Positions 25,917-36,076 are shown, numbered from the stretch's first letter. The stretch: 64,000 nucleotides of DNA from Gammaproteobacteria bacterium MFB021 (GCA_000737985.1 JNVT01000051.1:173984-237983), one strand, 5' to 3'. Numbers and translations: made by a program. The notes: generated by a model not told the origin, from the letters alone.

Positions 25917-28088
25917 ATGCGAAACAACCAACCCGTGATTGACCGGGAAGTCCCGCTGGACGACGACGCCTATTTGATTTCGCGCACCGACCTCGATAGC
26001 CGGATCACCTATGCCAATCCGGCTTTCGTCAGCGTCAGTGGCTTCAGCTATGAAGAGCTGCTGGGGGCGCCACACAATATCGTGCGCCATCCCGATATGC
26101 CGCCGGCGGCCTTCGCCGATCTGTGGCAGACGCTGAAGCAGGGCAAGGCCTGGACCGGGGTGATCAAGAACCGCTGCAAGGACGGCAGTTTTTACTGGGT
26201 ACAGTCGACGGTGACGCCGATCATCGACGGCGAGGAAGTGGTTGGTTATACCTCTGTGCGCATCAAACCCAGCGCCGAGGAGCGCAAGCTCGCCGAGGCC
26301 GTCTATCCGCGCATGCTTGCCGGCCGCGGCCGCGGTTATCGCCTGCAGCAGGGGCGTCTGCAGCGGCGTGGTGTGGTCGCGGCCATTGGACGTTTCAATC
26401 TGGGGTCGCTCAAGGGTCGTTTGATCGCGATGATGGTGTTTGCGCTCTTGATCCTGGGGGCCAGCGGCGGGCTTGCGGTCTACGCGCTCAACGCCAGCGG
26501 TGAGCGCTTGCAGTCCCTCGCCGAGGAGGGCATGGGCGATCTGGCGCGCCTGCAGAAGATCGATCAGTTGATGTCGAAGGGGCGCGATCTGGTGTCGAAG
26601 CCGGTCAGTAACCCCATGGCCGCCGATCTGGCTCCGGTAAAGACCCAGGTCGATGCCTTGACCGGCGAATTGCAATCCACCTGGCAGGCCTACTATGAAG
26701 GTCGCCCGGAGAATCAGTCAGCGGCTGCCGAGACGTTCGCCGCCGACCTCCAGCGCTATCAGGAGCAGGGGCTGGGGGCGGTGATGAAAGCGTTGGAAAG
26801 CGGCGACTTCTATCAGTCCTACGTTGCCTTCAACGACGTCCTGCAGGCGGACAGTGACAAGACCAGTGCCGATCTCAATGCGCTGGTGGATGCCAAACGC
26901 CGTAACGCTCAGGAGATGGTGGTTGCCGCTAATTCGGCTCAGCACCGTGCGCTGATGGTGTTGGTTGGACTGTTGCTGGTCGGTGCCGTGGTGCTGCTGG
27001 TGATCGGCGCGACCACGATCCGCGCGGCGCTCAAGCCGGTGCGCGAAGCGCTCGACTTCACCCGGCAGATCGCTTCCGGCAACCTCGGTGCGGAGCTCAA
27101 CCAGCGGCGCAAGGACGAGTTGGGGCAACTGATCGTCGCGCTCAATGGCATGCGCCAGAGCCTGGGCACCATCGTTGGTGATGTCGATGCCAACGTGGCG
27201 GTAGTGCGCCCGGCAACCCAGGACATCGCCCAGGGCAACGAGGACCTGTCCACGCGTACCGAGCAGCAGGCCGCCTCCCTGGCGCAGACCGCGAGCAGCA
27301 TGGAGCAGATGACCGCGACGGTGAAGCAGAACGCCGACAACGCGCGCCAGGCGAGCCAGCTAGCGGGTGGCGCGACCGATACGGTCAGACGCAGCGGCGA
27401 GGTCATGGGGCAGGTGGTCGATACCATGGGACGCATCACCGACAGCTCGCGCAAGGTCGCGGATATCGTCGGCTTGATCGATTCGATCGCCTTCCAGACC
27501 AATATCCTGGCGCTCAACGCCTCGGTCGAGGCGGCGCGAGCGGGTGAGCAGGGGCGCGGATTCGCGGTGGTGGCTGGCGAGGTGCGCAGTCTGGCCAGTC
27601 GCAGCGCCGATGCGGCCAAGGAGATTCGTAACCTGATCGATAGCTCGACGCAGGAAGTGGGGCACGGCGCGGATCTGGTGCGTGAGGCCGAGGGCGCGAT
27701 CGGAGAGGTCGTCGACGCGGTGACCCGGGTCAACGACATCATCAGTGAGATTTCGGCCGCTTCCGAAGAGCAGACCAGCGGCATTCAGCAGATCAGTCAG
27801 GCGGTGGCACAGATGGACGAGGTGACCCAGCAGAACGCCCAGCGCGTGCAGACCAGCGCCGCGTCCGCGGTCGAGCTGCGCACCAGCGTCGACAGCCTGG
27901 CTCGCTCCATTGCGGTGTTCCGGCTTGCCGGAAGTGGCAAAGAGCGCGTGCCCGGCGGTGGCCAAGAGCCGCGCCTGGCGTCCACCCCGGCAACGTCGAA
28001 ACGGGCTGCCCCGGCATTGGTATCGAACGACAAGTCCCGGGCACGCCCGGCCAGCGGTAACGATACAGGGGAGTGGGAGGCATTTTGA
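25917..28088 (+). CDS. PAS-domain chemoreceptor (Aer-like) with extra sensor region and CheR tether
   Basis: The N-terminal PAS domain (about 17-115: [39 protein letters not shown]) is of the Aer type that binds FAD and senses redox or oxygen. Unlike E. coli Aer (506 residues) this 723-residue protein then has two membrane segments (about 169-190 and 343-364) flanking a helical region of about 150 residues like the four-helix-bundle domain of Tar, followed by HAMP and the signalling domain ([20 protein letters not shown]). It ends in EWEAF, a W-x-x-F pentapeptide like the NWETF CheR/CheB tether. cheR follows directly. Role as an energy-taxis receptor is inferred. Confidence 0.9.
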   Translation: MRNNQPVIDREVPLDDDAYLISRTDLDSRITYANPAFVSVSGFSYEELLGAPHNIVRHPDMPPAAFADLWQTLKQGKAWTGVIKNRCKDGSFYWVQSTVTPIIDGEEVVGYTSVRIKPSAEERKLAEAVYPRMLAGRGRGYRLQQGRLQRRGVVAAIGRFNLGSLKGRLIAMMVFALLILGASGGLAVYALNASGERLQSLAEEGMGDLARLQKIDQLMSKGRDLVSKPVSNPMAADLAPVKTQVDALTGELQSTWQAYYEGRPENQSAAAETFAADLQRYQEQGLGAVMKALESGDFYQSYVAFNDVLQADSDKTSADLNALVDAKRRNAQEMVVAANSAQHRALMVLVGLLLVGAVVLLVIGATTIRAALKPVREALDFTRQIASGNLGAELNQRRKDELGQLIVALNGMRQSLGTIVGDVDANVAVVRPATQDIAQGNEDLSTRTEQQAASLAQTASSMEQMTATVKQNADNARQASQLAGGATDTVRRSGEVMGQVVDTMGRITDSSRKVADIVGLIDSIAFQTNILALNASVEAARAGEQGRGFAVVAGEVRSLASRSADAAKEIRNLIDSSTQEVGHGADLVREAEGAIGEVVDAVTRVNDIISEISAASEEQTSGIQQISQAVAQMDEVTQQNAQRVQTSAASAVELRTSVDSLARSIAVFRLAGSGKERVPGGGQEPRLASTPATSKRAAPALVSNDKSRARPASGNDTGEWEAF

Positions 28089-28999
28089 AAAACGATCAGA
28101 CCATGTTTGCTGCTGCCAATTCGGAAGCAGCCGATGCCCCGGCGAGCTTCTCTCGCGATCTCGATTTCACCGTGCGCGACTTCGAGCGGGTGCGGGCGTT
28201 GATCTATCGGCGCGCGGGTATCGTCATGGCCGACAATAAGCGCGAGATGGTCTATAGCCGTCTGGCCAAGCGCCTGCGGCTACATGGCATGACGCGCTTC
28301 GGTGACTACCTGGCGCACCTCGACGCACGCCCGGAATCCGACGAGTGGGAGGCGTTCACCAACGCCTTGACCACCAACCTCACCGCGTTCTTTCGCGAGG
28401 CCCACCATTTCCCGGTGCTGGCGGAGGAGATCAAGCGCCGTGGTCCGAGCATCAAGATCTGGTGCGCCGGCGCGTCCACCGGTGAGGAGCCCTATTCGTT
28501 GGCGATGACCGTGCAGGAGGCGCTGGGTTCGGCGGCTTCCCAGGTCAAGATCCTGGCCACCGACATCGATACCGAAGCGCTGAATACCGCGCGCCAGGGG
28601 ATCTACCCGCTGGAAGCGGTCGAGAAACTCGGTGAGACGCGCTGCCGACGCTTCTTCCAGCGCGGCAGCGGCGCGCGCGCGGGCAAGGCGCGGGTGCGGC
28701 CGGAGCTGGCGTCGATGATCGATTTCCGCACGCTCAACCTGGTCACCGACAAGTGGTCGTTGAACGCGCCTTTCGACATCATTTTCTGTCGTAACGTGAT
28801 GATCTATTTCGACAAGGAGACGCAGTCGGCGATCCTGCGCCGCTTCGCCTCGCAGATGAAGCCGGATGGCCTGCTGTTTGCCGGTCACTCCGAGAACTTT
28901 TCGTTTCTGAACCAGACGTTCCGCCTGCGCGGTCAGACCATCTACACGCTGGCGGCGAATGCCGTCGCCGGCGCCGCGCGAGGAGGGCGCCCAGCATGA
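28085..28999 (+). CDS. cheR: Chemotaxis protein methyltransferase CheR
   Basis: CheR methylates glutamates of chemoreceptors with S-adenosylmethionine. The protein has the N-terminal helical domain ([33 protein letters not shown]), the [14 protein letters not shown] motif and the SAM-binding [14 protein letters not shown] motif. The start is not certain: TTG at 28085 has GGGAGG four bases upstream and overlaps the receptor stop; GTG at 28073 and ATG at 28103 are alternatives (303-308 or 298 residues). The overlap with the receptor gene and with cheB (ATGA) makes a tightly coupled adaptation unit. Confidence 0.93.
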   Translation: MKNDQTMFAAANSEAADAPASFSRDLDFTVRDFERVRALIYRRAGIVMADNKREMVYSRLAKRLRLHGMTRFGDYLAHLDARPESDEWEAFTNALTTNLTAFFREAHHFPVLAEEIKRRGPSIKIWCAGASTGEEPYSLAMTVQEALGSAASQVKILATDIDTEALNTARQGIYPLEAVEKLGETRCRRFFQRGSGARAGKARVRPELASMIDFRTLNLVTDKWSLNAPFDIIFCRNVMIYFDKETQSAILRRFASQMKPDGLLFAGHSENFSFLNQTFRLRGQTIYTLAANAVAGAARGGRPA

Positions 29000-30060
29000 A
29001 ACCCCGGATCAAGGTACTGTGCGTCGACGATTCGGCGCTGATTCGCGATCTGATGACCAAGATCATCGAGTCGCAGCCGGACATGGAGGTCGTGGCCACC
29101 GCGCCCGATCCGCTGGTGGCGCGGGATCTGATCAAGCGTCACAACCCGGATGTGCTGACCCTGGACGTCGAAATGCCGCGCATGGATGGACTCGACTTCC
29201 TCGAACGCCTGATGCGCCTGCGCCCCATGCCGGTGCTGATGGTCTCCTCGTTGACCCAGCGCGGCTCGGAGATCACCCTGCGTGCGCTGGAGCTGGGAGC
29301 GGTCGATTTCGTTGCCAAGCCCGAGGTAGGCATTCGTGAAGGCATGCTCGAGTATGCCGGCATGATCGCCGACAAGATCCGCGCCGCGGCGCAGGCGCGG
29401 CCGCGTCGCCAGCCCGAGACCTCGGCACCGGCGGTGCCGCGTGAGGCGCTCAAGGCACCGATGCTGTCGAGCGAGAAGCTGATCATCATCGGCGCCTCCA
29501 CCGGGGGCACCGAGGCGATTCGCCAGGTGCTCGAACCGCTGCCCGCCAACAGCCCGGCGATCCTGGTGACTCAGCACATGCCGAGTGGTTTCACGCGCTC
29601 GTTCGCCGAGCGCCTCGACCGCCTGTGCCGGGTTACGGTCAAGGAGGCCGAGCAAGGTGAAAGGGTGTTGCCGGGGCATGTCTATATCGCTCCTGGCGAT
29701 TGGCACATGCGCCTGGCACGCTCCGGGGCCAACTATGTGATCGCACTGGACGATACCGCGCCGGTCAATCGCCATCGCCCCTCGGTCGACGTCCTGTTCG
29801 ACTCGGCGGCCAGCTGCGCCGGCCGCAACGCGCTCGGGGTGATTCTCACCGGCATGGGCAAGGATGGCGCCGCCGGGCTGCTCAAGATGCGCCAGGCGGG
29901 ATCGCACACCGTGGCCCAGGACGAAGCCAGCTGCGTGGTGTTCGGTATGCCCAAGGAAGCGATCGCCCTGGGCGGTGCCGAAGAGATCGTGTCGCTGCCG
30001 GATATCGCGCGCCATCTGGTACAGCAGATGCACGCCTCCGGTCGCGCACAGCGGGTTTAA
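28996..30060 (+). CDS. cheB: Chemotaxis response regulator methylesterase CheB
   Basis: CheB removes methyl groups from receptors and deamidates glutamines after phosphorylation by CheA. The 354-residue protein has a receiver domain with phospho-acceptor Asp57 ([12 protein letters not shown]) and a C-terminal methylesterase with the triad Ser168 (GASTGGTEA), His194 (QHMPSGFT) and Asp290 (TGMGKDGA). ATG at 28996 overlaps cheR by 4 bases. Its TAA stop lies inside the -35 of the next promoter. Confidence 0.97.
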   Translation: MKPRIKVLCVDDSALIRDLMTKIIESQPDMEVVATAPDPLVARDLIKRHNPDVLTLDVEMPRMDGLDFLERLMRLRPMPVLMVSSLTQRGSEITLRALELGAVDFVAKPEVGIREGMLEYAGMIADKIRAAAQARPRRQPETSAPAVPREALKAPMLSSEKLIIIGASTGGTEAIRQVLEPLPANSPAILVTQHMPSGFTRSFAERLDRLCRVTVKEAEQGERVLPGHVYIAPGDWHMRLARSGANYVIALDDTAPVNRHRPSVDVLFDSAASCAGRNALGVILTGMGKDGAAGLLKMRQAGSHTVAQDEASCVVFGMPKEAIALGGAEEIVSLPDIARHLVQQMHASGRAQRV

Positions 30061-30084
30061 AGCTGACGACGCGATTGCCGATAA
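30058..30084 (+). promoter_or_regulatory. Sigma-28 promoter of cheY-cheZ
   Basis: TAAAGCTG (30058-30065), 11 bases, GCCGATAA (30077-30084). The -10 is perfect and the -35 keeps TAAAG. The first bases of the -35 are the cheB stop codon. It gives cheYZ an additional internal start 44 bases before cheY. Confidence 0.75.
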
Positions 30085-30127
30085 TCAGGGCAATCGCTCG
30101 CGTATTGACAAGGATTGAGGAAAGACG

Positions 30128-30517
30128 ATGGCTGACAAGAACATGAGCATTCTGGTCGTGGATGACTTCCCGACCATGCGCCGAATCGTGCGCAGCCTGC
30201 TCAAGGAGCTCGGGTTCGAGAATGTCGAAGAGGCGGAAGATGGCCAGGAAGCGCTGACCAAGCTGCGCGCCGGTGGCTTCGAATTCGTGGTCTCTGACTG
30301 GAACATGCCCAACCTGGACGGTCTCGAGATGCTCAAGGAGATCCGCCAGGATCCGGCGCTGTCGTCACTGCCGGTGCTGATGGTCACGGCGGAAGCCAAG
30401 AAAGAGAACATCATCGCCGCGGCCCAGGCCGGCGCCAACGGCTACGTCGTCAAGCCGTTCACGGCTGCCACGCTGGAAGAGAAGCTCAACAAAATTTTCG
30501 AAAAACTGGGCAAATGA
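30128..30517 (+). CDS. cheY: Chemotaxis response regulator CheY
   Basis: Phospho-CheY binds the motor switch protein FliM and changes rotation direction. The 129-residue receiver domain has the acidic pair Asp12-Asp13, phospho-acceptor Asp57 ([10 protein letters not shown]), the conserved Thr in MVTAEA and Lys109 (VVKPFTA), matching E. coli CheY residue for residue in numbering. It is followed by cheZ after 19 bases. Confidence 0.97.
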   Translation: MADKNMSILVVDDFPTMRRIVRSLLKELGFENVEEAEDGQEALTKLRAGGFEFVVSDWNMPNLDGLEMLKEIRQDPALSSLPVLMVTAEAKKENIIAAAQAGANGYVVKPFTAATLEEKLNKIFEKLGK

Positions 30518-30536
30518 CGCCACAGGAGGGTAGATC

Positions 30537-31196
30537 ATGAGCGGTGCCAACCCTCAGGAGACGGCGGCTCCCGACGACTTGATTCGTCGCATCGGCCACC
30601 TCACGCGCATGCTGCGCGACAACATGCGTGAGCTCGGCCTGGACAAGGAAGTCGAGCGTGCGGCCCAGGCGATTCCCGACGCCCGTGACCGCCTGAGCTA
30701 TGTCGCCTCGATGACCGAGCAGGCCGCCGAGCGGGCGCTCAATGCCATCGACCAGGCGCAGCCGATCCAGAACTCGCTGGAGAGCGAAGCGCTGGCGCTG
30801 GACAAGCGCTGGGATGCCTGGTTCGCCGAGCCCAAGGAGCTCGACGAGGCCAAGGCGCTGGTCACCGATACCCGCAGCTACCTGCAGACGGTACCCAAGC
30901 AGACCAGCGCCACCAATGCGCAGCTGCTCGAGATCATGATGGCCCAGGACTTCCAGGATCTCACCGGTCAGGTGATCAAGAAGATGATGGACGTCATCCG
31001 CGAGATCGAGCAGCAGCTGCTGCAGGTGCTGATCGACAATGCCCCGGACAGCGCCGAGCGGCGCGAGCTCTCGGCGACCGTTGCGGCCAAGCAGTCGAAC
31101 TCCTTGCTCAATGGCCCTCAGGTCAATCCGCAGGCCGCCGATGTGGTGAGCAACCAGGATCAGGTCGACGATCTGCTCGACAGCTTAGGCTTCTGA
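30537..31196 (+). CDS. cheZ: Chemotaxis protein phosphatase CheZ
   Basis: CheZ speeds dephosphorylation of CheY. The 219-residue protein is mostly helical, with the catalytic motif [11 protein letters not shown] including Asp141 and Gln145 (E. coli Asp143 and Gln147). The C-terminal peptide [12 protein letters not shown] is the CheY-binding end. CheZ is limited to beta- and gammaproteobacteria and relatives, which agrees with the taxonomic reading. Confidence 0.96.
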   Translation: MSGANPQETAAPDDLIRRIGHLTRMLRDNMRELGLDKEVERAAQAIPDARDRLSYVASMTEQAAERALNAIDQAQPIQNSLESEALALDKRWDAWFAEPKELDEAKALVTDTRSYLQTVPKQTSATNAQLLEIMMAQDFQDLTGQVIKKMMDVIREIEQQLLQVLIDNAPDSAERRELSATVAAKQSNSLLNGPQVNPQAADVVSNQDQVDDLLDSLGF

Positions 31197-31199
31197 ACC

Positions 31200-31228
31200 G
31201 ACGCCGCGCCCCCATTGGGGGGCGCGTC
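31200..31228 (+). terminator. GC-rich hairpin after cheZ
   Basis: GCGCCCCC (31206-31213) pairs with GGGGGCGC (31218-31225), with a weaker outer GAC/GTC pair. There is no T-run. It probably marks the end of the cheYZ transcript but intrinsic termination is doubtful. Confidence 0.4.
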
Positions 31229-31365
31229 AGCTTCCCCCGGCAGGCCGTTCTATCGCTAGCGTTTCGCCGGCCTGTGTCTCGCAGCTGAAATCTTGCAACT
31301 GACATCTCGCTGCTGACCTTCCATGCCCTTGCCCTGGACAGGGGCTCGGTCGCTCCGCGGTGCTC

Positions 31366-31409
31366 GCACGAGAAATAGCCGTCACTTGGCCGTGCTATTT
31401 CTGCCTTTG
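31366..31409 (+). promoter_or_regulatory. FlhDC box upstream of flhB
   Basis: AAATAGCC (31373-31380) and its inverted partner TGCTATTT (31393-31400) are 12 bases apart, matching the enteric FlhDC site (AAATARCG, 10-12 bases, CGYTATTT). The right half also has the outer block, reading AAGGC-AG-AAATAGC on the minus strand. TTGACT at 31407 follows, as expected for a class II promoter. The gap (31197-31474) holds no gene. Confidence 0.65.
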
Positions 31410-31474
31410 ACTTTCCTCGCCGCCACGCAAAATGTCGTCCACGCGATGATGCGCCTCACCGTGGCGGAGTCCGC

Positions 31475-32644
31475 TTGGCCGAGCAGAACGACAGCGATCA
31501 GGAAAAGACCGAACCAGCGACACCTCGACGCCTGCAGAAGGCGCGCGAGGAGGGGCAGGTCGCACGCTCGCGCGAGCTTGCTACCTTCCTGCTGCTGGTC
31601 TGCGGTGTCGGCGGGCTGTGGCTGATGGGGCACAGCCTGTATGACGACCTGGGCATGGTGATGGAACAGTCGTTCATGTTCGATCGCGGCATGATCTTCG
31701 ATACCTCGCGCACGCTCAGCCACGTCTGGACCCTGGGCCAGAGCACGCTGATCGTGCTGCTGCCGCTGTTTTTGCTGTTCGCGGTGGCGGCGGTGCTCGG
31801 GCACACGCTGCTCGGCGGCTGGCTGCTGTCGGCCAAGTCGATGGCGCCGCAGCTCAGCAAGCTCAACCCGCTCAAAGGGTTGAAGCGCATGTTCTCGACC
31901 CAGGCGCTGGCCGAGCTGGCCAAGGCGATCGCCAAGTCTGCGCTGGTGGGCGGGGTCGGCGTCTATTATCTGTGGTCGCACAAGGGCAACCTGCTCGGAC
32001 TGATGGAATTGCCGATCCAGCAGGCGCTGGCCACGGCGATGCGTATTGCGGCGATTGGCTGTGGCTTGATCGTAGCCTCGATGATCGTGGTGATCCTGAT
32101 CGACGTGCCCTATCAGATCTGGAGCCATCACAAGAAACTGCGTATGAGCCGCGAAGACATCCGCCAAGAGCACAAGGAGAGCGAGGGCGACCCCCACGTC
32201 AAGGGGCGCATACGCTCGCAGCAGCAGGCGATGGCGCGCCGGCGCATGATGAGCAAGGTACCCGCTGCCGACGTCATCGTCACCAACCCGACTCACTACG
32301 CCGTGGCGCTGAGCTACGAACAGGCGTCGATGGCGGCACCCAGAGTGGTGGCGAAGGGGGCCGACGCGGTCGCCGCGCGCATTCGCGAGCTGGGCGATGA
32401 GCATGGCATTCCGCGACTTGAGGCACCGCCGCTGGCACGGGCGCTCTACCACCACGTCGATCTCGACCACGAGATTCCGGCCGATCTGTATACCGCGGTC
32501 GCCGAGGTGCTGGCATGGGCGTTCCGGCTCAAACAGGTAGCGAGCGAGGGTGGCGAGACGCCGCCGACGCCGCACGATCTTCCCGTTCCGCCAAGTCTCG
32601 ACGATCGCGGTGACGGTACCGATGCCCCCAAGGAGGGTGAATGA
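31475..32644 (+). CDS. flhB: Flagellar export switch protein FlhB
   Basis: FlhB is a membrane part of the flagellar type III export gate and controls the change from hook to filament export. The 389-residue protein has four membrane segments and a cytoplasmic domain with the self-cleavage motif Asn271-Pro-Thr-His (VTNPTHYAVAL). The N-terminus TEPATPRRLQKAREEGQVARS is typical. The start is TTG at 31475 with GGAG six bases upstream; no ATG or GTG gives the family start. It overlaps flhA by 4 bases. A second copy of its C-terminal domain is encoded at 17082-17369. Confidence 0.95.
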   Translation: MAEQNDSDQEKTEPATPRRLQKAREEGQVARSRELATFLLLVCGVGGLWLMGHSLYDDLGMVMEQSFMFDRGMIFDTSRTLSHVWTLGQSTLIVLLPLFLLFAVAAVLGHTLLGGWLLSAKSMAPQLSKLNPLKGLKRMFSTQALAELAKAIAKSALVGGVGVYYLWSHKGNLLGLMELPIQQALATAMRIAAIGCGLIVASMIVVILIDVPYQIWSHHKKLRMSREDIRQEHKESEGDPHVKGRIRSQQQAMARRRMMSKVPAADVIVTNPTHYAVALSYEQASMAAPRVVAKGADAVAARIRELGDEHGIPRLEAPPLARALYHHVDLDHEIPADLYTAVAEVLAWAFRLKQVASEGGETPPTPHDLPVPPSLDDRGDGTDAPKEGE

Positions 32645-34725
32645 ACGCGCTGACCCAGTGGTTTGGCCGGCAGCAGATGGCCGGCAACTCACAGTTGAAG
32701 CTGCTGGCCGGCCCGGTCCTGATCATTATGATTTTGAGTATGATGATCCTGCCGCTGCCGCCGTTTGCGCTCGATCTCTTCTTCACCTTCAATATCGCGC
32801 TCTCGATCATGGTGCTGCTGGTCAGCATGTTCACCGAGAAGCCGCTCGACTTTGCCGCCTTCCCAGCGGTGCTGCTGTTCTCGACCCTGCTGCGGCTGTC
32901 ACTCAACGTGGCCTCGACCCGGGTGGTCCTCATGGACGGGCACGAAGGGGGAGACGCCGCAGGCAAGGTGATCGAGGCCTTCGGCGAATTCCTGATCGGC
33001 GGTAACTTCGCCGTGGGGCTGGTGGTGTTCCTGATTCTGGTGGTGATCAACTTCATGGTCATCACCAAGGGGGCCGGGCGTATCGCCGAGGTCGGCGCGC
33101 GCTTCACCCTGGATTCCATGCCCGGCAAGCAGATGGCGATCGACGCCGATCTCAACGCGGGTCTGATCGGCGAAGAGGACGCGCGTCGGCGGCGCAGCGA
33201 ACTCAACCAGGAGTCCGAGTTCTACGGCTCCATGGATGGTGCCAGCAAGTTCGTGCGCGGTGATGCCATGGCCGGGCTCCTGATCATGGTGATCAACCTG
33301 ATCGGCGGGCTGATGATCGGGATCGGCCAGCACGGCATGCCGTTCGCCGAAGCGGCCAAGACCTATACGCTGCTCACCGTGGGTGACGGCCTGGTGGCGC
33401 AGATCCCGGCGCTGGTCATCTCCACCGCGGCGGGTGTCACGGTCTCCCGCGTCAACACCGACCAGGACGTCGGTCAGCAGCTGCTCAGCCAGCTGTTCAA
33501 CAATCCGCGGGTGATGTATCTCGCCGCCGGCGTGATGACGCTGCTCGGGGTCATCCCCGGCATGCCCAACCTGGTGTTCTTGCTGTTCGCGAGCGCCCTT
33601 GGCGGTCTCGGCTGGTGGCTGTCGCGCCAGAATCAGCAGCAAGCGGCGCAGCGGGTGGAGGAGAAGGCGCCAGCGGCGGTACAGGAAACCCCGGAGGCGA
33701 GTTGGGACGATGTGCAGCTGGTCGACACCCTGGGGCTCGAGGTCGGGCACCGGCTGATCCCGCTGGTCGATCAGCGCCAGCAGGGCGAGCTGCTGGGGCG
33801 GATCAAGAGCGTGCGCAAGAAGTTCGCTCAGGACGTCGGCTTTCTGCCCTCGGTGGTGCATATCCGTGACAACCTCGAGCTCAGCCCCAATACCTACGTG
33901 ATCACCCTAAAAGGGGTCGAAATCGGGCGTGCCGAGGCCTTCCCCGGGCGCTGGCTGGCGATCGACCCGGGCCAGGTGTCCGGGGCGATCGAAGGCGTCG
34001 AGACCGAGGATCCGGCATTTGGTCTCAAGGCTTACTGGATCGATACCGCGCAGCGCGAGCGCGCACAGATCTATGGCTATACGGTGGTCGACGCCAGCAC
34101 CGTGGTGGCGACCCATCTCAACCACCTGCTGCACGAGCACGCCGATGACATGCTGGGTCGCGCGGAGGTTCAGCAGCTGCTGGACAAGGTTTCCGAGCAG
34201 CAGAAATCGCTGGTCGAGGATGTGGTGCCCAAGCTCGTACCGCTCACCACGGTGCAGCGTATCCTGCAGAATCTGCTCGCCGAAGACGTACCGATCCGCG
34301 ACATGCACACCATCCTCGACGTGCTCGCCGAATTCGCGCCGCAGCAAACCGACGCCAACGAGCTCACCGCGATCGTTCGCGTGGCGTTGGGTCGTGCCAT
34401 CACCCAGCAGTGGTTCCCCGGGCACGAGCCGATGCACGTCATTGGTCTCGAGCCGCGCCTCGAGCAGGTGCTGACCCAGGCGCTCAATAACGGTGGGGCG
34501 CTCGAGCCGGGATTGGCCGATACCCTGATGAAGCAGGCCGCCGCCGCGGTCGAGCGCCAGCAGAGCCGTGATGAGCCCGCGGTGCTGGTGGTCCAGCACG
34601 GCCTGCGGGCGCTGCTGGCGCGTTTCCTGCGGCGCCAGATCAAGTCGCTGGTAGTGCTCTCCCAGGCGGAGATACCCGATGACCGCTCGCTGCGGGTCAC
34701 CGCCACCATCGGTGGTAACGGCTGA
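32641..34725 (+). CDS. flhA: Flagellar export gate protein FlhA
   Basis: FlhA is the largest export-gate component; it uses the proton gradient and its cytoplasmic domain docks chaperone-substrate complexes. The 694-residue protein has about eight membrane segments in the first 325 residues, the FHIPEP family signature (RFTLDSMPGKQMAIDADLNAG split region, 154-174) and a large C-terminal cytoplasmic domain. Length matches E. coli (692). ATG at 32641 overlaps flhB, and the stop overlaps the flhE start by one base. Confidence 0.97.
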   Translation: MNALTQWFGRQQMAGNSQLKLLAGPVLIIMILSMMILPLPPFALDLFFTFNIALSIMVLLVSMFTEKPLDFAAFPAVLLFSTLLRLSLNVASTRVVLMDGHEGGDAAGKVIEAFGEFLIGGNFAVGLVVFLILVVINFMVITKGAGRIAEVGARFTLDSMPGKQMAIDADLNAGLIGEEDARRRRSELNQESEFYGSMDGASKFVRGDAMAGLLIMVINLIGGLMIGIGQHGMPFAEAAKTYTLLTVGDGLVAQIPALVISTAAGVTVSRVNTDQDVGQQLLSQLFNNPRVMYLAAGVMTLLGVIPGMPNLVFLLFASALGGLGWWLSRQNQQQAAQRVEEKAPAAVQETPEASWDDVQLVDTLGLEVGHRLIPLVDQRQQGELLGRIKSVRKKFAQDVGFLPSVVHIRDNLELSPNTYVITLKGVEIGRAEAFPGRWLAIDPGQVSGAIEGVETEDPAFGLKAYWIDTAQRERAQIYGYTVVDASTVVATHLNHLLHEHADDMLGRAEVQQLLDKVSEQQKSLVEDVVPKLVPLTTVQRILQNLLAEDVPIRDMHTILDVLAEFAPQQTDANELTAIVRVALGRAITQQWFPGHEPMHVIGLEPRLEQVLTQALNNGGALEPGLADTLMKQAAAAVERQQSRDEPAVLVVQHGLRALLARFLRRQIKSLVVLSQAEIPDDRSLRVTATIGGNG

Positions 34726-35171
34726 TGACTCGCGCGGCGCTGATGTCTCTGGCGCTGGTGATGTGCGCTACGCTGGGAACGAGTACCGCAGTGGCCGCGG
34801 CGGCTGGTTCCTGGGTTGGCGCGTTGCCGCGACAGGTGGTGGTGGCCAGTCAGCGCGCGCTGAGCAGCGATCCGGTCATGCCTCCAGAGCATCTCGGCCA
34901 GGCCAGCGTGACCCGCGTGGCCTGGCGTTTCGACGTCGAGGGCCCGGTGCAGGGGTTAGAGGCGCGGCTATGCCAGGCCGAACTCTGCGTGGCGCTGAAG
35001 GCGACCCATGGCAGCACCCGGCGCTTCGCCGGCCGGGATGCCGCGCAGCCGCTGCGGTTCGAGTTTCGTCTGCGTCCACAGAGTGGCTCGCGCGCGGTGA
35101 TCAGCCATGGTCGGATCATGGTGGATTTCACGCGTAGCGCATCGTTGCCGGGCGGCAAAAAGGCAAAATAG
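34725..35171 (+). CDS. flhE: Flagellar protein FlhE
   Basis: FlhE is a small periplasmic protein of the flhBAE operon that limits proton leakage through the flagellar export apparatus in enterics. The 148-residue precursor has a signal peptide (about 1-24, cut near AVAAAAG) and the family features VAWRFDVEGP, a cysteine pair in ARLCQAELCVAL and QPLRFEFRL. It starts at the ATG overlapping the flhA stop. The last codons overlap the FlhDC-like half-site before fliA. Confidence 0.88.
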   Translation: MTRAALMSLALVMCATLGTSTAVAAAAGSWVGALPRQVVVASQRALSSDPVMPPEHLGQASVTRVAWRFDVEGPVQGLEARLCQAELCVALKATHGSTRRFAGRDAAQPLRFEFRLRPQSGSRAVISHGRIMVDFTRSASLPGGKKAK

Positions 35172-35224
35172 CGTCCCCGAGCCCGGGAGTTTGACGGCTA
35201 GCGCTGGCCCCGGCGACGCATAAT
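35160..35224 (+). promoter_or_regulatory. Probable FlhDC-dependent promoter of fliA
   Basis: AAATAGCG (35166-35173) is a perfect FlhDC half-site, preceded by AAGGC as in the flhB box. The inverted second half is weak (GGGAGTTT, 35185-35192). CATAAT (35219-35224) is a plausible -10; the -35 is poor, as usual for activator-dependent promoters. The site overlaps the flhE stop codon. Confidence 0.45.
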
Positions 35225-35281
35225 GGATCGACTGGCACCGCTTTTGCGTCGGGCCGGACGGGTTAATCACGAGGCGATGCG

Positions 35282-35980
35282 ATGTATACCGTACAGGGCA
35301 AGATCGATCAGCGGGCAATGATCGAACAGTACATGCCGATGGTGAGGCGACACGCGCTCTCGCTGCAGGTCCGGCTGCCCGCGAGTGTCGAACTCGATGA
35401 TCTGATCCAGGCTGGCATGGTGGGGCTGCTCGATGCCATGGGGCGCTACGACAACGCCCATGGGGCCAGCTTCTCTACTTACGCCAATCAGCGTATTCGC
35501 GGGGCGATGATCGACGAGCTGCGCAGCCGTGACTGGATGCCGCGCAGCGTGCGGCGTAATGCGCGGGCCCTCGATCAGGCGGTTGGACGTCTGGAACAGC
35601 GGCTCGGGCGCACGCCCGAAGAGCGCGAGATCGCCCAGGAGATGGGCATATCCCAGAACGAGTATCACCAGCTGCTGACGGACGCCAACAACGGCTTTCT
35701 GCTCGCCTACGATGAGAGCGACAGCGAGAATGGGGTGGGCGCGGTCAGCGAAGGTGGGCCGCCTTCACCCTTCGAGGCGCTGCTCGATGGTGACAACCGC
35801 GAGCGCCTGATGGCGGCGATCGATGCGTTGCCGGAGCGCGAGAAGCTGCTGCTGGGACTCTACTATCAGGAGGAGCTCAATCTCAAGGAGATTGGCGCGG
35901 TGCTGGGTGTGAGTGAATCCCGTGTGTGTCAGTTGCATAGTCAGGCGGTGGCTCGCCTGCGTAGCCGCCTGGTCAACTAG
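35282..35980 (+). CDS. fliA: Flagellar RNA polymerase sigma factor FliA (sigma-28)
   Basis: FliA directs RNA polymerase to late flagellar and chemotaxis promoters once FlgM is exported. The 232-residue protein has sigma region 2 (ELDDLIQAGMVGLLDAM, FSTYANQRIRGAMIDELRSRDWMPRSVRR), region 3 and region 4 (LPEREKLLLGLYYQEELNLKEIGAVLGVSESRVCQLHSQA region, 185-224). It is the same size as E. coli FliA (239). The window's TAAAGTTT-N11-GCCGATAA sites are its expected targets. A strong terminator follows. Confidence 0.96.
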   Translation: MYTVQGKIDQRAMIEQYMPMVRRHALSLQVRLPASVELDDLIQAGMVGLLDAMGRYDNAHGASFSTYANQRIRGAMIDELRSRDWMPRSVRRNARALDQAVGRLEQRLGRTPEEREIAQEMGISQNEYHQLLTDANNGFLLAYDESDSENGVGAVSEGGPPSPFEALLDGDNRERLMAAIDALPEREKLLLGLYYQEELNLKEIGAVLGVSESRVCQLHSQAVARLRSRLVN

Positions 35981-36076
35981 GCTCTATACGAAAACGACCT
36001 GCGCTCGCTGACTTTTCGTACAAACCCTGGCCGTTTCCCGGCGGTGGTCGCGCTGGCGGCCGACCATGCGCATCCC

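Noticed and set aside
35191..35224. TTGACG with CATAAT as a standard sigma-70 promoter of fliA
   Set aside because: The spacer would be 22 bases, too long; an FlhDC-dependent promoter with a weak -35 fits better.
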